Source of the DNA: JANNSX01 sp963741525
GTDB taxonomy: Bacteria; Pseudomonadota; Alphaproteobacteria; Rhizobiales; Hyphomicrobiaceae
Length of the DNA stretch: 64,000 nt
Direction: 5' to 3'
Assembly (NCBI GenBank): GCA_963741525.1
Contig: CAVUIW010000016.1
Coordinates: 1-64,000 of the forward strand
The position numbers and the translations under genes were made by a program. The notes beneath the pieces are model-generated. The model saw only the letters and a list, made by a program, of their open reading frames with translations. It was not told where the DNA came from and ran no database searches. Below, piece after piece: positions 51,519-60,420 of this stretch. Numbering within the stretch: the first letter of the stretch is position 1; every line of letters starts with the position of its first letter.

Positions 51519-53336
51519 ATGGGCCGTCCCATGCAGAAATCAACCGATCAAAACTCGAACGGCGCCTGGCGTGTCGCCGATCCTACCCTTCTTACCCAGA
51601 ACCTCCTCAAGGTGTTCGAGGAAGGCAACAAGGTCATGGCCGGCTACATGGCGAAGCCCAATGGCGCCGGGCCGATGTCGCTCGCCAAGGACACCAAGGA
51701 AGCCGGCCGGGTTTTCGGCGAGGTGATGCAGCAATGGATGCGCGAGCCGCACAAGCTCGCCCAGGCCCAGACCGAGCTGATGCAGGGCTATATGGAGCTC
51801 TGGAGCCGGTCGATGCGCAAAATGATGGGCGAGACCGTCGAGCCTATCGCCAAGCCGGAGCCCGGCGACAACCGCTTCAAGGATGCTGACTGGTCGCAGA
51901 ACCCGTTCTTCGACTTCTGGAAACAGGTCTATCTGCTCACCTCCAAATGGGCCGAGGATCTGGTCGATCAGACCGAGGGCCTGGACCCCAAGACGAAGCA
52001 CAAGGCCGAGTTCTTCATCCGCCAGATCATCACGGCCTCCTCGCCGTCGAACTTCCCGATGACCAATCCGGAGGTCATGCGCGAGACGTTTCAATCAAAC
52101 GGCGAAAATCTCCTGCGCGGTATGCAGAACCTCTCGACCGACATGGCGAAGTCGAACGGCTCGTTGCAGATCAGCCAGACCGACACGGCCGCCTTCGAGG
52201 TCGGCCGGAACGTCGCGACGACGCCGGGCAAGGTGGTGTTCCAGAACGAACTCCTGCAGCTCATCCAGTACACGCCGACGACGCCCAAGGTGCACGAGGT
52301 GCCGCTCCTCATCGTGCCGCCGTGGATCAACAAGTTCTACATTCTCGATCTGCAGCCGGCGAAGTCGTTCGTGAAATACGCGGTCGACCAGGGCTTCACG
52401 GTGTTCATCGTCTCCTGGGTCAATCCGGACGGACGGCTCTCGCACAAATCCTTCGAGGACTATATGCGCGAGGGCATCCTCGCGGCTTCCGACGCCGTGA
52501 CGGAAGCGACCGGCGTCGAGAAGATCAACATTCTGGGTTATTGCGTCGGCGGCACGCTGCTGGGGACGACGCTCGCCTATCTCGCAGGCAAAGGCGTCGA
52601 TCGCTACACTTCAGCGACGTTTCTCGCCGCGCAGATGGATTTTTCCAAGGCCGGCGACCTCCTCGTCTTCATCGACGACGCGCAGTTGAAGGCGATGGAA
52701 GAGATGATGACCGAGCGCGGCTATCTCGACGGCTCGGCGATGGCCAATGTCTTCAACATGCTGCGGCCCCGCGACCTCATCTGGCCCTACATCGTCAACA
52801 ACTACATGCTGGGCAAGAAGCCCTTCCCCTTCGATCTCCTGTTCTGGAACCAGGACTCGACGCGGATGCCGGCGGCTAACCACAATTTCTATCTGCGCGA
52901 GTTCTATCACGAGAACAAGTTCTCGCGCGGGCTCATGGAGCTCGGCGGCGTGAGGCTGGACTTGAAGCGCGTGAAGATCCCGATTTACGAGCTCGCCACC
53001 CGCGAGGATCATATCGCCCCGGCGAGGTCCGTGCTGGTCGGCGCGCAGCTGTTCGGCGGGCCGGTGCGCTACGTGATGGCGGGCTCGGGCCACATCGCCG
53101 GCGTCGTCAATCCGCCGGAGAAGGTGAAGTACCAGCACTGGACCAATGAGCGGCTCGCCCCGACGCTCGAGCGCTGGCTCGAGACAGCGCAAGAGCATCC
53201 GGGCTCCTGGTGGCCGGACTGGGTCAAATGGCTTTCGGCGCAGTCGGGCGACAGGATTGCGCCGCGTGTCCCGGGCGATGGCGATCTTTCGGTGATCGAG
53301 GATGCGCCGGGGAGTTATGTGAAGGTCAGTTCCTAA
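51519..53336 (+). CDS. phaC: Class I polyhydroxyalkanoate synthase PhaC
   Basis: 605 aa from the ATG at 51519 (ATG at 51531 equally possible; no clear ribosome binding site). The N-terminal PhaC_N domain (FFDFWKQVYLLTSKWAEDLV, KVVFQNELLQLIQYTPTT) leads into an alpha/beta hydrolase with the catalytic Cys in ILGYCVGGTLL, the Asp in TREDHIAPARS and the His in GSGHIAGVVNPP. Length (about 600 aa) marks class I. It polymerises hydroxyacyl-CoA on granule surfaces. phaA/B are not in the window. Confidence 0.95.
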   Translation: MGRPMQKSTDQNSNGAWRVADPTLLTQNLLKVFEEGNKVMAGYMAKPNGAGPMSLAKDTKEAGRVFGEVMQQWMREPHKLAQAQTELMQGYMELWSRSMRKMMGETVEPIAKPEPGDNRFKDADWSQNPFFDFWKQVYLLTSKWAEDLVDQTEGLDPKTKHKAEFFIRQIITASSPSNFPMTNPEVMRETFQSNGENLLRGMQNLSTDMAKSNGSLQISQTDTAAFEVGRNVATTPGKVVFQNELLQLIQYTPTTPKVHEVPLLIVPPWINKFYILDLQPAKSFVKYAVDQGFTVFIVSWVNPDGRLSHKSFEDYMREGILAASDAVTEATGVEKINILGYCVGGTLLGTTLAYLAGKGVDRYTSATFLAAQMDFSKAGDLLVFIDDAQLKAMEEMMTERGYLDGSAMANVFNMLRPRDLIWPYIVNNYMLGKKPFPFDLLFWNQDSTRMPAANHNFYLREFYHENKFSRGLMELGGVRLDLKRVKIPIYELATREDHIAPARSVLVGAQLFGGPVRYVMAGSGHIAGVVNPPEKVKYQHWTNERLAPTLERWLETAQEHPGSWWPDWVKWLSAQSGDRIAPRVPGDGDLSVIEDAPGSYVKVSS

Positions 53337-53345
53337 GGGAAGAGC

Positions 53346-54041
53346 ATGCCGCCCCGCATCCTCCTCGACCACATCGCCATCAACTGCGCCACGCTTAGCG
53401 AAGGCATCGACTGGGTCGAGGAGCGGCTAGGCGTGCGTGTACCGCTCGGCGGCAAGCACGCAATCATGAACACACACAACGCCGTCATGAGCTTGGGCGA
53501 TGGCGTTTATCTGGAAATCATCGCCGCCGATCCGGAAGCGGGTCCAGCGGAGAGGCCACGCTGGTTCGGGCTCGATGACGCCGAGGTCAAGGCGCGGCTG
53601 GCGGCGAGCGGGCCCTACCTCTCCGCCTACATCTGCCGCACGGACGACGTGGCCGAGACCGTCAAGCTCGCCAAGACTGACCTCGGAACAGTCCACGCCA
53701 TGCGCCGCGGCGATCTCGTCTGGCAGATCGCCATCCGCGAGGATGGCGCGGCGCCGATGGGCGGGCTCCACCCGATCGTCATCCAATGGCCGCCAGGCCC
53801 GCACGTCTCGACGCGCATGGCGGACCTCGGCTGCCGGCTGAAGGCAATCGTCGTGCGCCCGCCGAAGGCCGAGCCGCTCCAGTCCGCGCTCGACGCCATC
53901 GGCGCCGGCGGCCTCGTGGCCATCAAGCCGCCAAAGCGCGGCGCGGAACTCATCGAAGCCACCCTCACCCGTCCCGACGGCCGCGAGGTGACACTCTCCG
54001 GCGGCATGCCCGCAGCGCGGACGGATGGGTGCGGGGTGTAG
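53346..54041 (+). CDS. VOC/glyoxalase-like domain protein
   Basis: 231 aa, GGGAAGA before the ATG, 9 bp after phaC. Starts LLDHIAINCATLSEGIDWVE with GDGVYLEIIAADPEAGPAER, typical of the Glyoxalase_3 group of VOC proteins (metal-dependent isomerases or dioxygenase-like folds). Substrate unknown. Probably co-transcribed with phaC; its end lies 4 bp from the convergent gcvP end. Confidence 0.8.
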   Translation: MPPRILLDHIAINCATLSEGIDWVEERLGVRVPLGGKHAIMNTHNAVMSLGDGVYLEIIAADPEAGPAERPRWFGLDDAEVKARLAASGPYLSAYICRTDDVAETVKLAKTDLGTVHAMRRGDLVWQIAIREDGAAPMGGLHPIVIQWPPGPHVSTRMADLGCRLKAIVVRPPKAEPLQSALDAIGAGGLVAIKPPKRGAELIEATLTRPDGREVTLSGGMPAARTDGCGV

Positions 54042-54045
54042 CCCC

Positions 54046-56967
54046 CTACTCCGCCGCCTCTTGATACGCCTCGATCGGCGGGCAGGTGCAGACGAGGTGG
54101 CGGTCGCCGGCGACGTTGTCGACGCGCCCGACCGGCGGCCAGTATTTGTCGTGACGAATTTCCTTGAGGGGGAAGAAAGCCTTCTCCTTGGAATATGGGT
54201 GCTTCCAGTCGCCGAGCAGGAGCCCGTGCGTGTGCGGGGCGTTCTTCAACACATTGTCCGTCTTGTCGACCTTGCCCTCCTCGACTTCGGCGATCTCGCG
54301 GCGGATCGCGATCATCGCATCGCAGAACCGGTCGAGCTCGCGCTTGCCCTCGCTCTCCGTCGGCTCGATCATCATGGTGTCGGGGACGGGGAAGGACATG
54401 GTGGGCGCGTGATAGCCGTAGTCGACGAGGCGCTTGGCCACGTCTTCCACGGAAATACCGCAGCGATCCTTCATCCAGCGCATGTCGATGATGCACTCGT
54501 GCGCCACAAAGCCGTTCGGTCCCGTGAAGACGACAGGGAAATGCGGCGTCAGGCGCTTGGCGATGTAGTTGGCGTTGAGGATCGCCATCTTGGTCGCCTG
54601 CGTCAGGCCTTCGGAACCCATCATGGCGATGTAGGACCATGAGATCGGCAGGATCGACGCGGAACCCCAGGGGCCGGCGGACACCTGACCCGCGCTCTGA
54701 TCGCGCCCCGCCGCCGGATTGACGCCGTTGACCACCCGATGACCCGGCAGATGGGGCGCAAGGTGGGCCTTGACGCCGATCGGCCCCATGCCCGGACCGC
54801 CGCCGCCATGGGGAATGCAGAAGGTCTTGTGCAGGTTCATGTGACAGACATCGGCGCCGATCTCGGCCGGGCGCACGAGGCCGACGAGCGCGTTCAAGTT
54901 CGCGCCGTCGAGATAGACCTGGCCGCCGTGCGCGTGGATGATTTCGCAGATTTCGCGGATGGTCCCCTCGAACACGCCGTAAGTGGACGGATAGGTGATC
55001 ATCAAGGCCGAGAGCTTGTCCTTGTGCGCCGCCGCCTTCTTCTTGAGGTCCTCGACATCGACATTGCCCGCGGCATCGCAGGCGACGACCACGACCTCGA
55101 GGCCCGCCATGACAGCGGAGGCCGGATTCGTGCCGTGCGCCGACTGCGGAATGAGACAGATCTTGCGATGCCCTTGCCCGTTCGCCTCGTGATAGCCGCG
55201 GATCGCAAGCAATCCCGCGTACTCGCCCTGGCTACCGGCATTGGGCTGCAGCGAGACCGCATCGAAGCCGGTGATGTCGGCGAGCATGGCTTCCAACTCG
55301 TCGAAGAGTTGCTGATAGCCCTGCGCCTGCTCGAGGGGCGCGAAGGGATGCATCATGGCGAACTCGCGCCAGGTAACGGGGATCATTTCCGTCGTGCCGT
55401 TGAGCTTCATGGTGCAGGAGCCGAGCGCGATCATGGAGCGATCGAGCGCGACGTCCTTGGCCTGCAAATAGCGCAGATAGCGCAACATCTCCGTCTCCGA
55501 GTGATACATCTCGAAGACCGGATGAGCGAGGAACGGGCTGGTGCGCTGCAAGGCTTTCGGGATGACGCCATCGAGGCCGGCATCGATCTCGTCAACCAGT
55601 GCATCGAGATCGATCGCGTTGCGGCCGTCCTGGCGGACGAAGCAAGAGAGAATTTTCGTCAGCTCGCTGCGGCGCGTCGATTGATCGAAAGAGATGCCGA
55701 GGCGGTCCGCGTCGACAAAGCGGATGTTGATCTCCTTTTCCTTCGCCTTGGCGAGCAGCGCATGCGCGCGGCCCGGCACATGCAGCGTCACCGTATCGAA
55801 GAAGGCGCTGGTCTCGACCTCGTGGCCGAAGCGCTTCACGGCGGCGGCGAAGATTTCCGCCATCCGATGCGTGCGCGCCGCCATCTTGGCGATGCCCTTG
55901 GGGCCGTTGTAGACGGCGAACATCGAGGCGATGACGGCGAGCAACACTTGCGCGGTGCAGATGTTGCTCGTCGCCTTCTCGCGGCGGATGTGCTGCTCGC
56001 GGGTTTGCAGCGCCATGCGAAGCGCCGGCTGTCCATTGCTATCGACGGAGACGCCGATGACGCGCCCGGGCATCGAGCGTTTGTAGGCGTCCTTCGTCGC
56101 GAAGAAGGCGGCGTGCGGTCCGCCATAGCCCATCGGCACGCCGAAGCGCTGCGCGGAGCCGATGGCGATGTCGGCGCCGAGCTCGCCCGGCGGCGTCAGC
56201 ATGGCGAGCGCCAGCAGGTCGGTCGCCAGAACGCTAAGCGCGCCGGCGGCGTGGAGCTTTTCGATTGCCTTGCGATGGTCACGCACCTCACCCGACGATC
56301 CAGGATAGGAGAGCAGCGCGCCGAACACTTTCGCGGCGTCGAGGTCCTTCGCCGGATCGCCGACGGCGACATCCCAACCAAAAGCCTTCGCCCGCGTCTC
56401 GACGACGCCGATGGTTTGGGGATGGGTGTCGCGATCGACGAAGAACAGGTTGGCTTGGGACTTGGCGACGCGTTTCGCCATCGCCATGGCCTCGGCGGCG
56501 GCTGTGCCTTCGTCGAGCAGCGACGCATTGGCGATCTCGAGCCCGGTCAAATCGATGATCATCTGCTGGTAGTTGAGCAGCGCTTCCAGCCGGCCTTGGG
56601 AGACTTCCGCCTGATAAGGCGTGTAGGCCGTATACCAGCCGGGGTTCTCGAGGATGTTCCTGAGGATCACCTTCGGCGTGACGGTGCCGTAGTAACCCAT
56701 GCCAATCATCGAGGTGAAGACCACGTTGCGCGAAGCGATTTCGCGGAGATCGGAGAGCGCGGTGCGCTCGGCACGCGCTTCCGGCAGCGCGAGCGGCGTC
56801 TTGGTGCGGATGCCCGCGGGCACCACCTTGCCGATGAAATCCTCGAGCGACTTCGCTCCGACCGCCTTCAGCATCGCTGCCGTCTCGGCGTCATTGGGGC
56901 CGATGTGACGGCGGATGAAATTCGCTCCGGGCTCGAGGTCCTTGAGGGTAGGCCGCTTGGAAGGCAT
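54046..56967 (-). CDS. gcvP: Glycine dehydrogenase (decarboxylating), single-chain P protein
   Basis: 973 aa from the ATG at 56967. Both halves are fused in one chain. The N half has FIRRHIGPNDAETAAMLKAV and the C half carries the PLP-binding Lys in CHMNLHKTFCIPHGGGGPGM, plus QPNAGSQGEYAGL. It decarboxylates glycine and passes the aminomethyl group to GcvH. Last gene of the gcvT-gcvH-gcvP unit, but separated from gcvH by 422 bp containing a mosaic repeat. Confidence 0.96.
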   Translation of the reverse strand: MPSKRPTLKDLEPGANFIRRHIGPNDAETAAMLKAVGAKSLEDFIGKVVPAGIRTKTPLALPEARAERTALSDLREIASRNVVFTSMIGMGYYGTVTPKVILRNILENPGWYTAYTPYQAEVSQGRLEALLNYQQMIIDLTGLEIANASLLDEGTAAAEAMAMAKRVAKSQANLFFVDRDTHPQTIGVVETRAKAFGWDVAVGDPAKDLDAAKVFGALLSYPGSSGEVRDHRKAIEKLHAAGALSVLATDLLALAMLTPPGELGADIAIGSAQRFGVPMGYGGPHAAFFATKDAYKRSMPGRVIGVSVDSNGQPALRMALQTREQHIRREKATSNICTAQVLLAVIASMFAVYNGPKGIAKMAARTHRMAEIFAAAVKRFGHEVETSAFFDTVTLHVPGRAHALLAKAKEKEINIRFVDADRLGISFDQSTRRSELTKILSCFVRQDGRNAIDLDALVDEIDAGLDGVIPKALQRTSPFLAHPVFEMYHSETEMLRYLRYLQAKDVALDRSMIALGSCTMKLNGTTEMIPVTWREFAMMHPFAPLEQAQGYQQLFDELEAMLADITGFDAVSLQPNAGSQGEYAGLLAIRGYHEANGQGHRKICLIPQSAHGTNPASAVMAGLEVVVVACDAAGNVDVEDLKKKAAAHKDKLSALMITYPSTYGVFEGTIREICEIIHAHGGQVYLDGANLNALVGLVRPAEIGADVCHMNLHKTFCIPHGGGGPGMGPIGVKAHLAPHLPGHRVVNGVNPAAGRDQSAGQVSAGPWGSASILPISWSYIAMMGSEGLTQATKMAILNANYIAKRLTPHFPVVFTGPNGFVAHECIIDMRWMKDRCGISVEDVAKRLVDYGYHAPTMSFPVPDTMMIEPTESEGKRELDRFCDAMIAIRREIAEVEEGKVDKTDNVLKNAPHTHGLLLGDWKHPYSKEKAFFPLKEIRHDKYWPPVGRVDNVAGDRHLVCTCPPIEAYQEAAE

Positions 56968-57088
56968 GGGTGTGCTCGTTGGTTGAGGTTGATCTAGTGA
57001 TGGTCGATGCATGCCGAGCGCGCTGCTCTCGCGGAGAACAACGCTGACTGACGAGCATACGTACAGACCGCAAAACTCTCCGTAGTCA

Positions 57089-57315
57089 TCCTCCCCCTTC
57101 GGGCCGAAGGCGCGCCGTCGGCACGACGATGGGGGAGGACCGCGCGCCTTGGGCTCAGACGCGCAGCGGCTAAGTCCTTAGGCGCGCCTAGGTGGGGGTG
57201 TTGTTTTTCGGCGAGGCGAGCAGCGAAGTTCATTGCCAAACGGCCAGCACCCCCACCTGGGATCGCCTAAGGGTTTAGCTGACGCTAAACCCAAGGCGAT
57301 CCGTCCTCCCCCATG
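57089..57315. repeat. Mosaic palindromic repeat, copy 1
   Basis: Between gcvH and gcvP. Nested inverted modules in order: TCCTCCCCC / GGGGGAGGA, a GCGCGCCTTGG hairpin, AGGTGGGGGTG / CACCCCCACCT enclosing about 50 bp, then a long hairpin with GCCTAAGGGTTTAGC / GCTAAACCCAAGGC arms, and a closing TCCTCCCCCAT. The same modules recur in another order at 62921-63202. Confidence 0.8.
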
Positions 57316-57389
57316 AACAGGGTGAGGAAAAGAGGTGGTGATACCAAGCGCCGACCAGCGCAATCATGAAGATTGCAACCGTCCGCATC

Positions 57390-57761
57390 TTACCCATTCG
57401 CGAGGAACGCGTCGTAGCCGGCCTTGTCCATGAGGCCGTCAAGTTCGGATTTGTTCGCGAGCTTCACCTTCATGAACCAGGCGCTGCCCTCGGCCTCCTG
57501 GTTGACCTTGGCCGGATCGGCGACGATGGCATCATTGATCGCCACGACCTCGCCGGTCAGCGGTGCGTAGACATCGCTCGCCGCCTTGACGCTCTCGACG
57601 ACCGCCGCGGCCCCACCCTTCGTCACGGACTTGCCGACGGCCGGTAGCTCAACAAACACGACGTCGCCCAATTGCTCCTGGGCGTGCTCGGTGATGCCGA
57701 TGGTGGCAACGTCTCCCGAAACCTCGACCCATTCGTGGTCTTTCGAATAGCGCTTCGTCAT
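57390..57761 (-). CDS. gcvH: Glycine cleavage system H protein
   Basis: 123 aa from the ATG at 57761 (MTKRYSKDHEWVEV); an ATG at 57770 is in frame. Lipoyl domain with the lipoylated Lys in AAVVESVKAASDVYAPLTGE. Shuttles the aminomethyl intermediate between GcvP, GcvT and lipoamide dehydrogenase. 34 bp after gcvT. Confidence 0.96.
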   Translation of the reverse strand: MTKRYSKDHEWVEVSGDVATIGITEHAQEQLGDVVFVELPAVGKSVTKGGAAAVVESVKAASDVYAPLTGEVVAINDAIVADPAKVNQEAEGSAWFMKVKLANKSELDGLMDKAGYDAFLANG

Positions 57762-57795
57762 GGGATGCATGTCCTCTGTGGCGTTGTCCCTGAGT

Positions 57796-58941
57796 TCATT
57801 TCTTGTAGCGATGCGGGAAGAAAGTGGTTTCGGCGATCGCGGCCTCGAGCCGCTTATCGCGGACGATCAATCCGACCGGCGTGCCGATGGCGGCGTTGGA
57901 TTTCTCGACGTAGCCCATGGCCACGGGTGCGTTGATGGACGGACCGAAGCCGCCGGAAGTAACGCGGCCGATCTCGCGGCCTTGGGCGTCGTGGATGATG
58001 GTGCCCTCGCGCGCCGGCTGCCGGCCCTCCAGCTTGAGCCCGACACGCTTGCGGGCCGGACCGTCGGCGATCTCAGCTGCGATGCGCGCATGCCCGGGGA
58101 ATCCCCCCTCGACGCGACGGCGCTTGCCGATCGACCAGGTGAGGGCCGCTTCGACAGGCGACGTCGTCTCGTCGATGTCATGGCCGTAAAGGCACAAGCC
58201 CGCCTCGAGGCGAAGACTGTCGCGCGCGCCGAGGCCGATGGGCTGGACGAGCGGATCGGCGCACAAGGTCCGCCAAATCGTCGCCGCGTGCTTCCCGGCG
58301 ACGGAAATCTCGAACCCATCCTCGCCGGTGTAGCCCGAGCGACTGACATGACAGTCGATGCCGTCGAACTCCGCGCTGGTCGCAGCCATGAACGCCAGCG
58401 CCGCCGCCTTCGGGCAATGCTTTGCGAGAACGGCTTCAGCCGTCGGACCCTGCAGCGCCAGGAGCCCGCGGTCAGGCATCGGCATCAGCTTGAATGGCGG
58501 GCCCAGATGCGCCTCGATATGCGCGAAATCGACCGCTTTTCGCGAGGCGTTGACGACGAGCATCAGATTGCCGTCGTCCTCGGCCGAGGGCGAGCGCGTC
58601 ACCATCAGGTCATCGATGATGCCGCCGTCTTTGGTCAGCAACTGGGTGTAGCGGATGCGTCCGCGCGCAAGTCCCAGTATGTCGCCCGGCATCAGCGCTT
58701 CCAGCGCCGCGGCGGTCGCCTCGTGGGTGGGGCCAGCGAGCATCGCCTGCCCCATATGCGAGACATCGAACAGTCCCGCCTTCTCCCGCGTCCACAGGTG
58801 CTCTTTCAGAACTCCAAGGGGATACTGCACCGGCATCTCGTAGCCGGCGAAGGGCACCAGCTTGGCGCCGAGCTTAACGTGCTCGGCATAGAGCGGCGTG
58901 CGCAACAGTTGAGCGGCTGGATCGGCGGCGCCGGTCCCCAT
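57796..58941 (-). CDS. gcvT: Glycine cleavage system aminomethyltransferase T protein
   Basis: 381 aa from the ATG at 58941 (GGAG six bases upstream; a GTG at 58953 is less likely). Motifs of the folate-binding aminomethyltransferase: GYEMPVQYPLGVLKEHLWTR, GLFDVSHMGQ, YTGEDGFEISVAG and GLGARDSLRLEAGLCLYGHD. Releases ammonia and forms methylene-tetrahydrofolate. First gene of the operon, controlled by the glycine riboswitch upstream. Confidence 0.96.
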   Translation of the reverse strand: MGTGAADPAAQLLRTPLYAEHVKLGAKLVPFAGYEMPVQYPLGVLKEHLWTREKAGLFDVSHMGQAMLAGPTHEATAAALEALMPGDILGLARGRIRYTQLLTKDGGIIDDLMVTRSPSAEDDGNLMLVVNASRKAVDFAHIEAHLGPPFKLMPMPDRGLLALQGPTAEAVLAKHCPKAAALAFMAATSAEFDGIDCHVSRSGYTGEDGFEISVAGKHAATIWRTLCADPLVQPIGLGARDSLRLEAGLCLYGHDIDETTSPVEAALTWSIGKRRRVEGGFPGHARIAAEIADGPARKRVGLKLEGRQPAREGTIIHDAQGREIGRVTSGGFGPSINAPVAMGYVEKSNAAIGTPVGLIVRDKRLEAAIAETTFFPHRYKK

Positions 58942-58992
58942 GACGGTCTCCACAACAGCTCTCGACGCCCGCCCAATGCCGGCGTCATGAGC

Positions 58993-59200
58993 CCCCTCTG
59001 TCGTGGAACCTGAGAGATTTCACGGCACGCCTTGCGGCGCCACGCTTATCCCCGTGGGTGAGGCACCGGCTGATTGCCGAAGCCTGCTTTCCAGAGCGCC
59101 ACCTGCGCCGCGGTCCGTTTGCCTGAGAGTTTCCGGGGCGGTTGCTCCTTCGGCGCCCGAATCTCAACCGTTAAGTGAGATCCAAGTCTCTCCCGCGGGC
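58993..59200 (-). promoter_or_regulatory. Tandem glycine riboswitch of the gcv operon
   Basis: Minus-strand leader about 50 bp before gcvT. Two aptamer-like units: the first begins GCGGGAGAGAC (59197) and contains GCCGAAGGAGCAACCGCCCC and GGAAACTCTCAGGCAAA; the second contains GGGGATAAGCG and AAATCTCTCAGGTTCC, ending near GACAGAGGG (58995). These are the conserved cores of cooperative glycine aptamers, which switch on gcv expression when glycine is high. Boundaries are approximate. Confidence 0.9.
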
Positions 59201-59384
59201 CTGATGTGGCTATGTGGGCGGACCGTACACCAGCCAAACGAAAGGCGGAAGCCACCCGGCGCCGTCAAGTTGTGCATGGGGCGCAGAGCTGCGTGGCAGA
59301 AGCACAGACGCCCCGACGGGGCCGGTTCGTCGCGCCTGGGTTGCTTTGTTTCGGGCGACAGCAATCGATCGAGCCGGACCTTAC

Positions 59385-60026
59385 CTATGCCGGCGGCGCC
59401 TTGTCGAAGGCGACGAACAGCTTGTAGTCGGCCGGGCGCGAGCCTTCGGGGACCTGAAAGCTCACGGTGCGGACAGCGGAGAAATAGCCGATCGGCTTTT
59501 CCGCCGTGATTTCGGTTTGTACCGCGACCGGCTCGGTCTGGACCTTTTCCCGATTGGCATCCGTCACAAAAACGCTGACCGGCAGATTGACGGCACCCGG
59601 CACGCCCTTGGGGCCGAGCAGCACGCGGCCGGAGAAGCCGAACTTCACGGTCACCAGGCCGGGCTGAATGCTGCATTCCCGCGCCGTCTGGGTGATTTCG
59701 CCGCGATGGATGACAGCCAGGCTGTCGCCGTCGCGGCCTTCTTCGTAGACCGTCAGCAGCTGATCGTTCGGCCAGACGACGAATTGCGGGCATTGCGTGC
59801 CGAGCGAGGCGGTCGCCGATGCGCCGGTGCCGTCGCCATCGAGCTTGGCGGCGCTCAGCAAGGTATCGTCGCTGATGCTGGAGGAAGGCGATGCCGTTTC
59901 CGCCCCCGAGCCGAACCAGCCGGAGGACAACGAGCCCATGCCACACCCGGCCAGGCTCATGGCCATGGCGAGCACGGCCAAATTTCCGAGCCAGCGCCCA
60001 GTCCGGACCTCAGATGTTCGTCTCAC
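59385..60026 (-). CDS. Lipoprotein of unknown function
   Basis: 213 aa from a GTG start. Lipoprotein signal (LAVLAMAMSLAGC), a Ser-rich linker (about 30-60) and a beta-rich domain (ECSIQPGLVTVKFGFSGRVL, VNLPVSVFVTDANREKVQTE, IGYFSAVRTVSFQVPEGSRP). Conserved-looking Hyphomicrobiales envelope protein; no function known. Confidence 0.7.
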   Translation of the reverse strand: MRRTSEVRTGRWLGNLAVLAMAMSLAGCGMGSLSSGWFGSGAETASPSSSISDDTLLSAAKLDGDGTGASATASLGTQCPQFVVWPNDQLLTVYEEGRDGDSLAVIHRGEITQTARECSIQPGLVTVKFGFSGRVLLGPKGVPGAVNLPVSVFVTDANREKVQTEPVAVQTEITAEKPIGYFSAVRTVSFQVPEGSRPADYKLFVAFDKAPPA

Positions 60027-60189
60027 GTCCCCAATCCCACTCGTTATTCCGAGCCGCGAGGGGCAGCCCCCGCCGCCATGCGCGAATCGTGACTCTTACG
60101 GTCCTTCGAGGCCGACCCTAGCACCCGTACCCTGCCGAGCCAACCTCGCCTCTTTTCATGTTGACGGCGATGCGGCATCAAGACCATTG

Positions 60190-60413
60190 AGCCTATCCTT
60201 CTCACAGCGATAGGGCCGCGATCGCCCCAGGCGGCGTCCTGGCCGCTCGCTGGCGCGGACGGCCCGCCTCGTGCGACCCGAAGGGTGGGGCGAAAATGGC
60301 GACTGGCTGCGTTGGGACGCTTGACCGTATTCCCGATACGCTCTACGCGTCCCGCCTGGCCTGTCGCCATTTTCGCCTCCGTCGCGACCCTATCGCTGTA
60401 AGAAGGATAGGCT
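60190..60413. repeat. Large nested palindrome upstream of ispH
   Basis: Outer arms of 26 bp (60190-60215 and 60388-60413) match with one mismatch, starting AGCCTATCCTTCT. Inner arms GGCGAAAATGGCGAC (60289-60303) and its exact complement (60363-60377) enclose further pairs (GGGACGC/GCGTCCC, GTAT/ATAC) around a centre near 60336. It ends 8 bp before the ispH start. MITE- or REP-like; no coding potential. Confidence 0.75.
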
Positions 60414-60420
60414 GACGCCC

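Noticed and set aside
54739..56997. A 752-codon plus-strand open frame across gcvP
   Set aside because: It is the exact antisense of a full-length, motif-complete gcvP; its product is Arg/Asp/Val-rich low-complexity sequence typical of GC-rich shadow frames.
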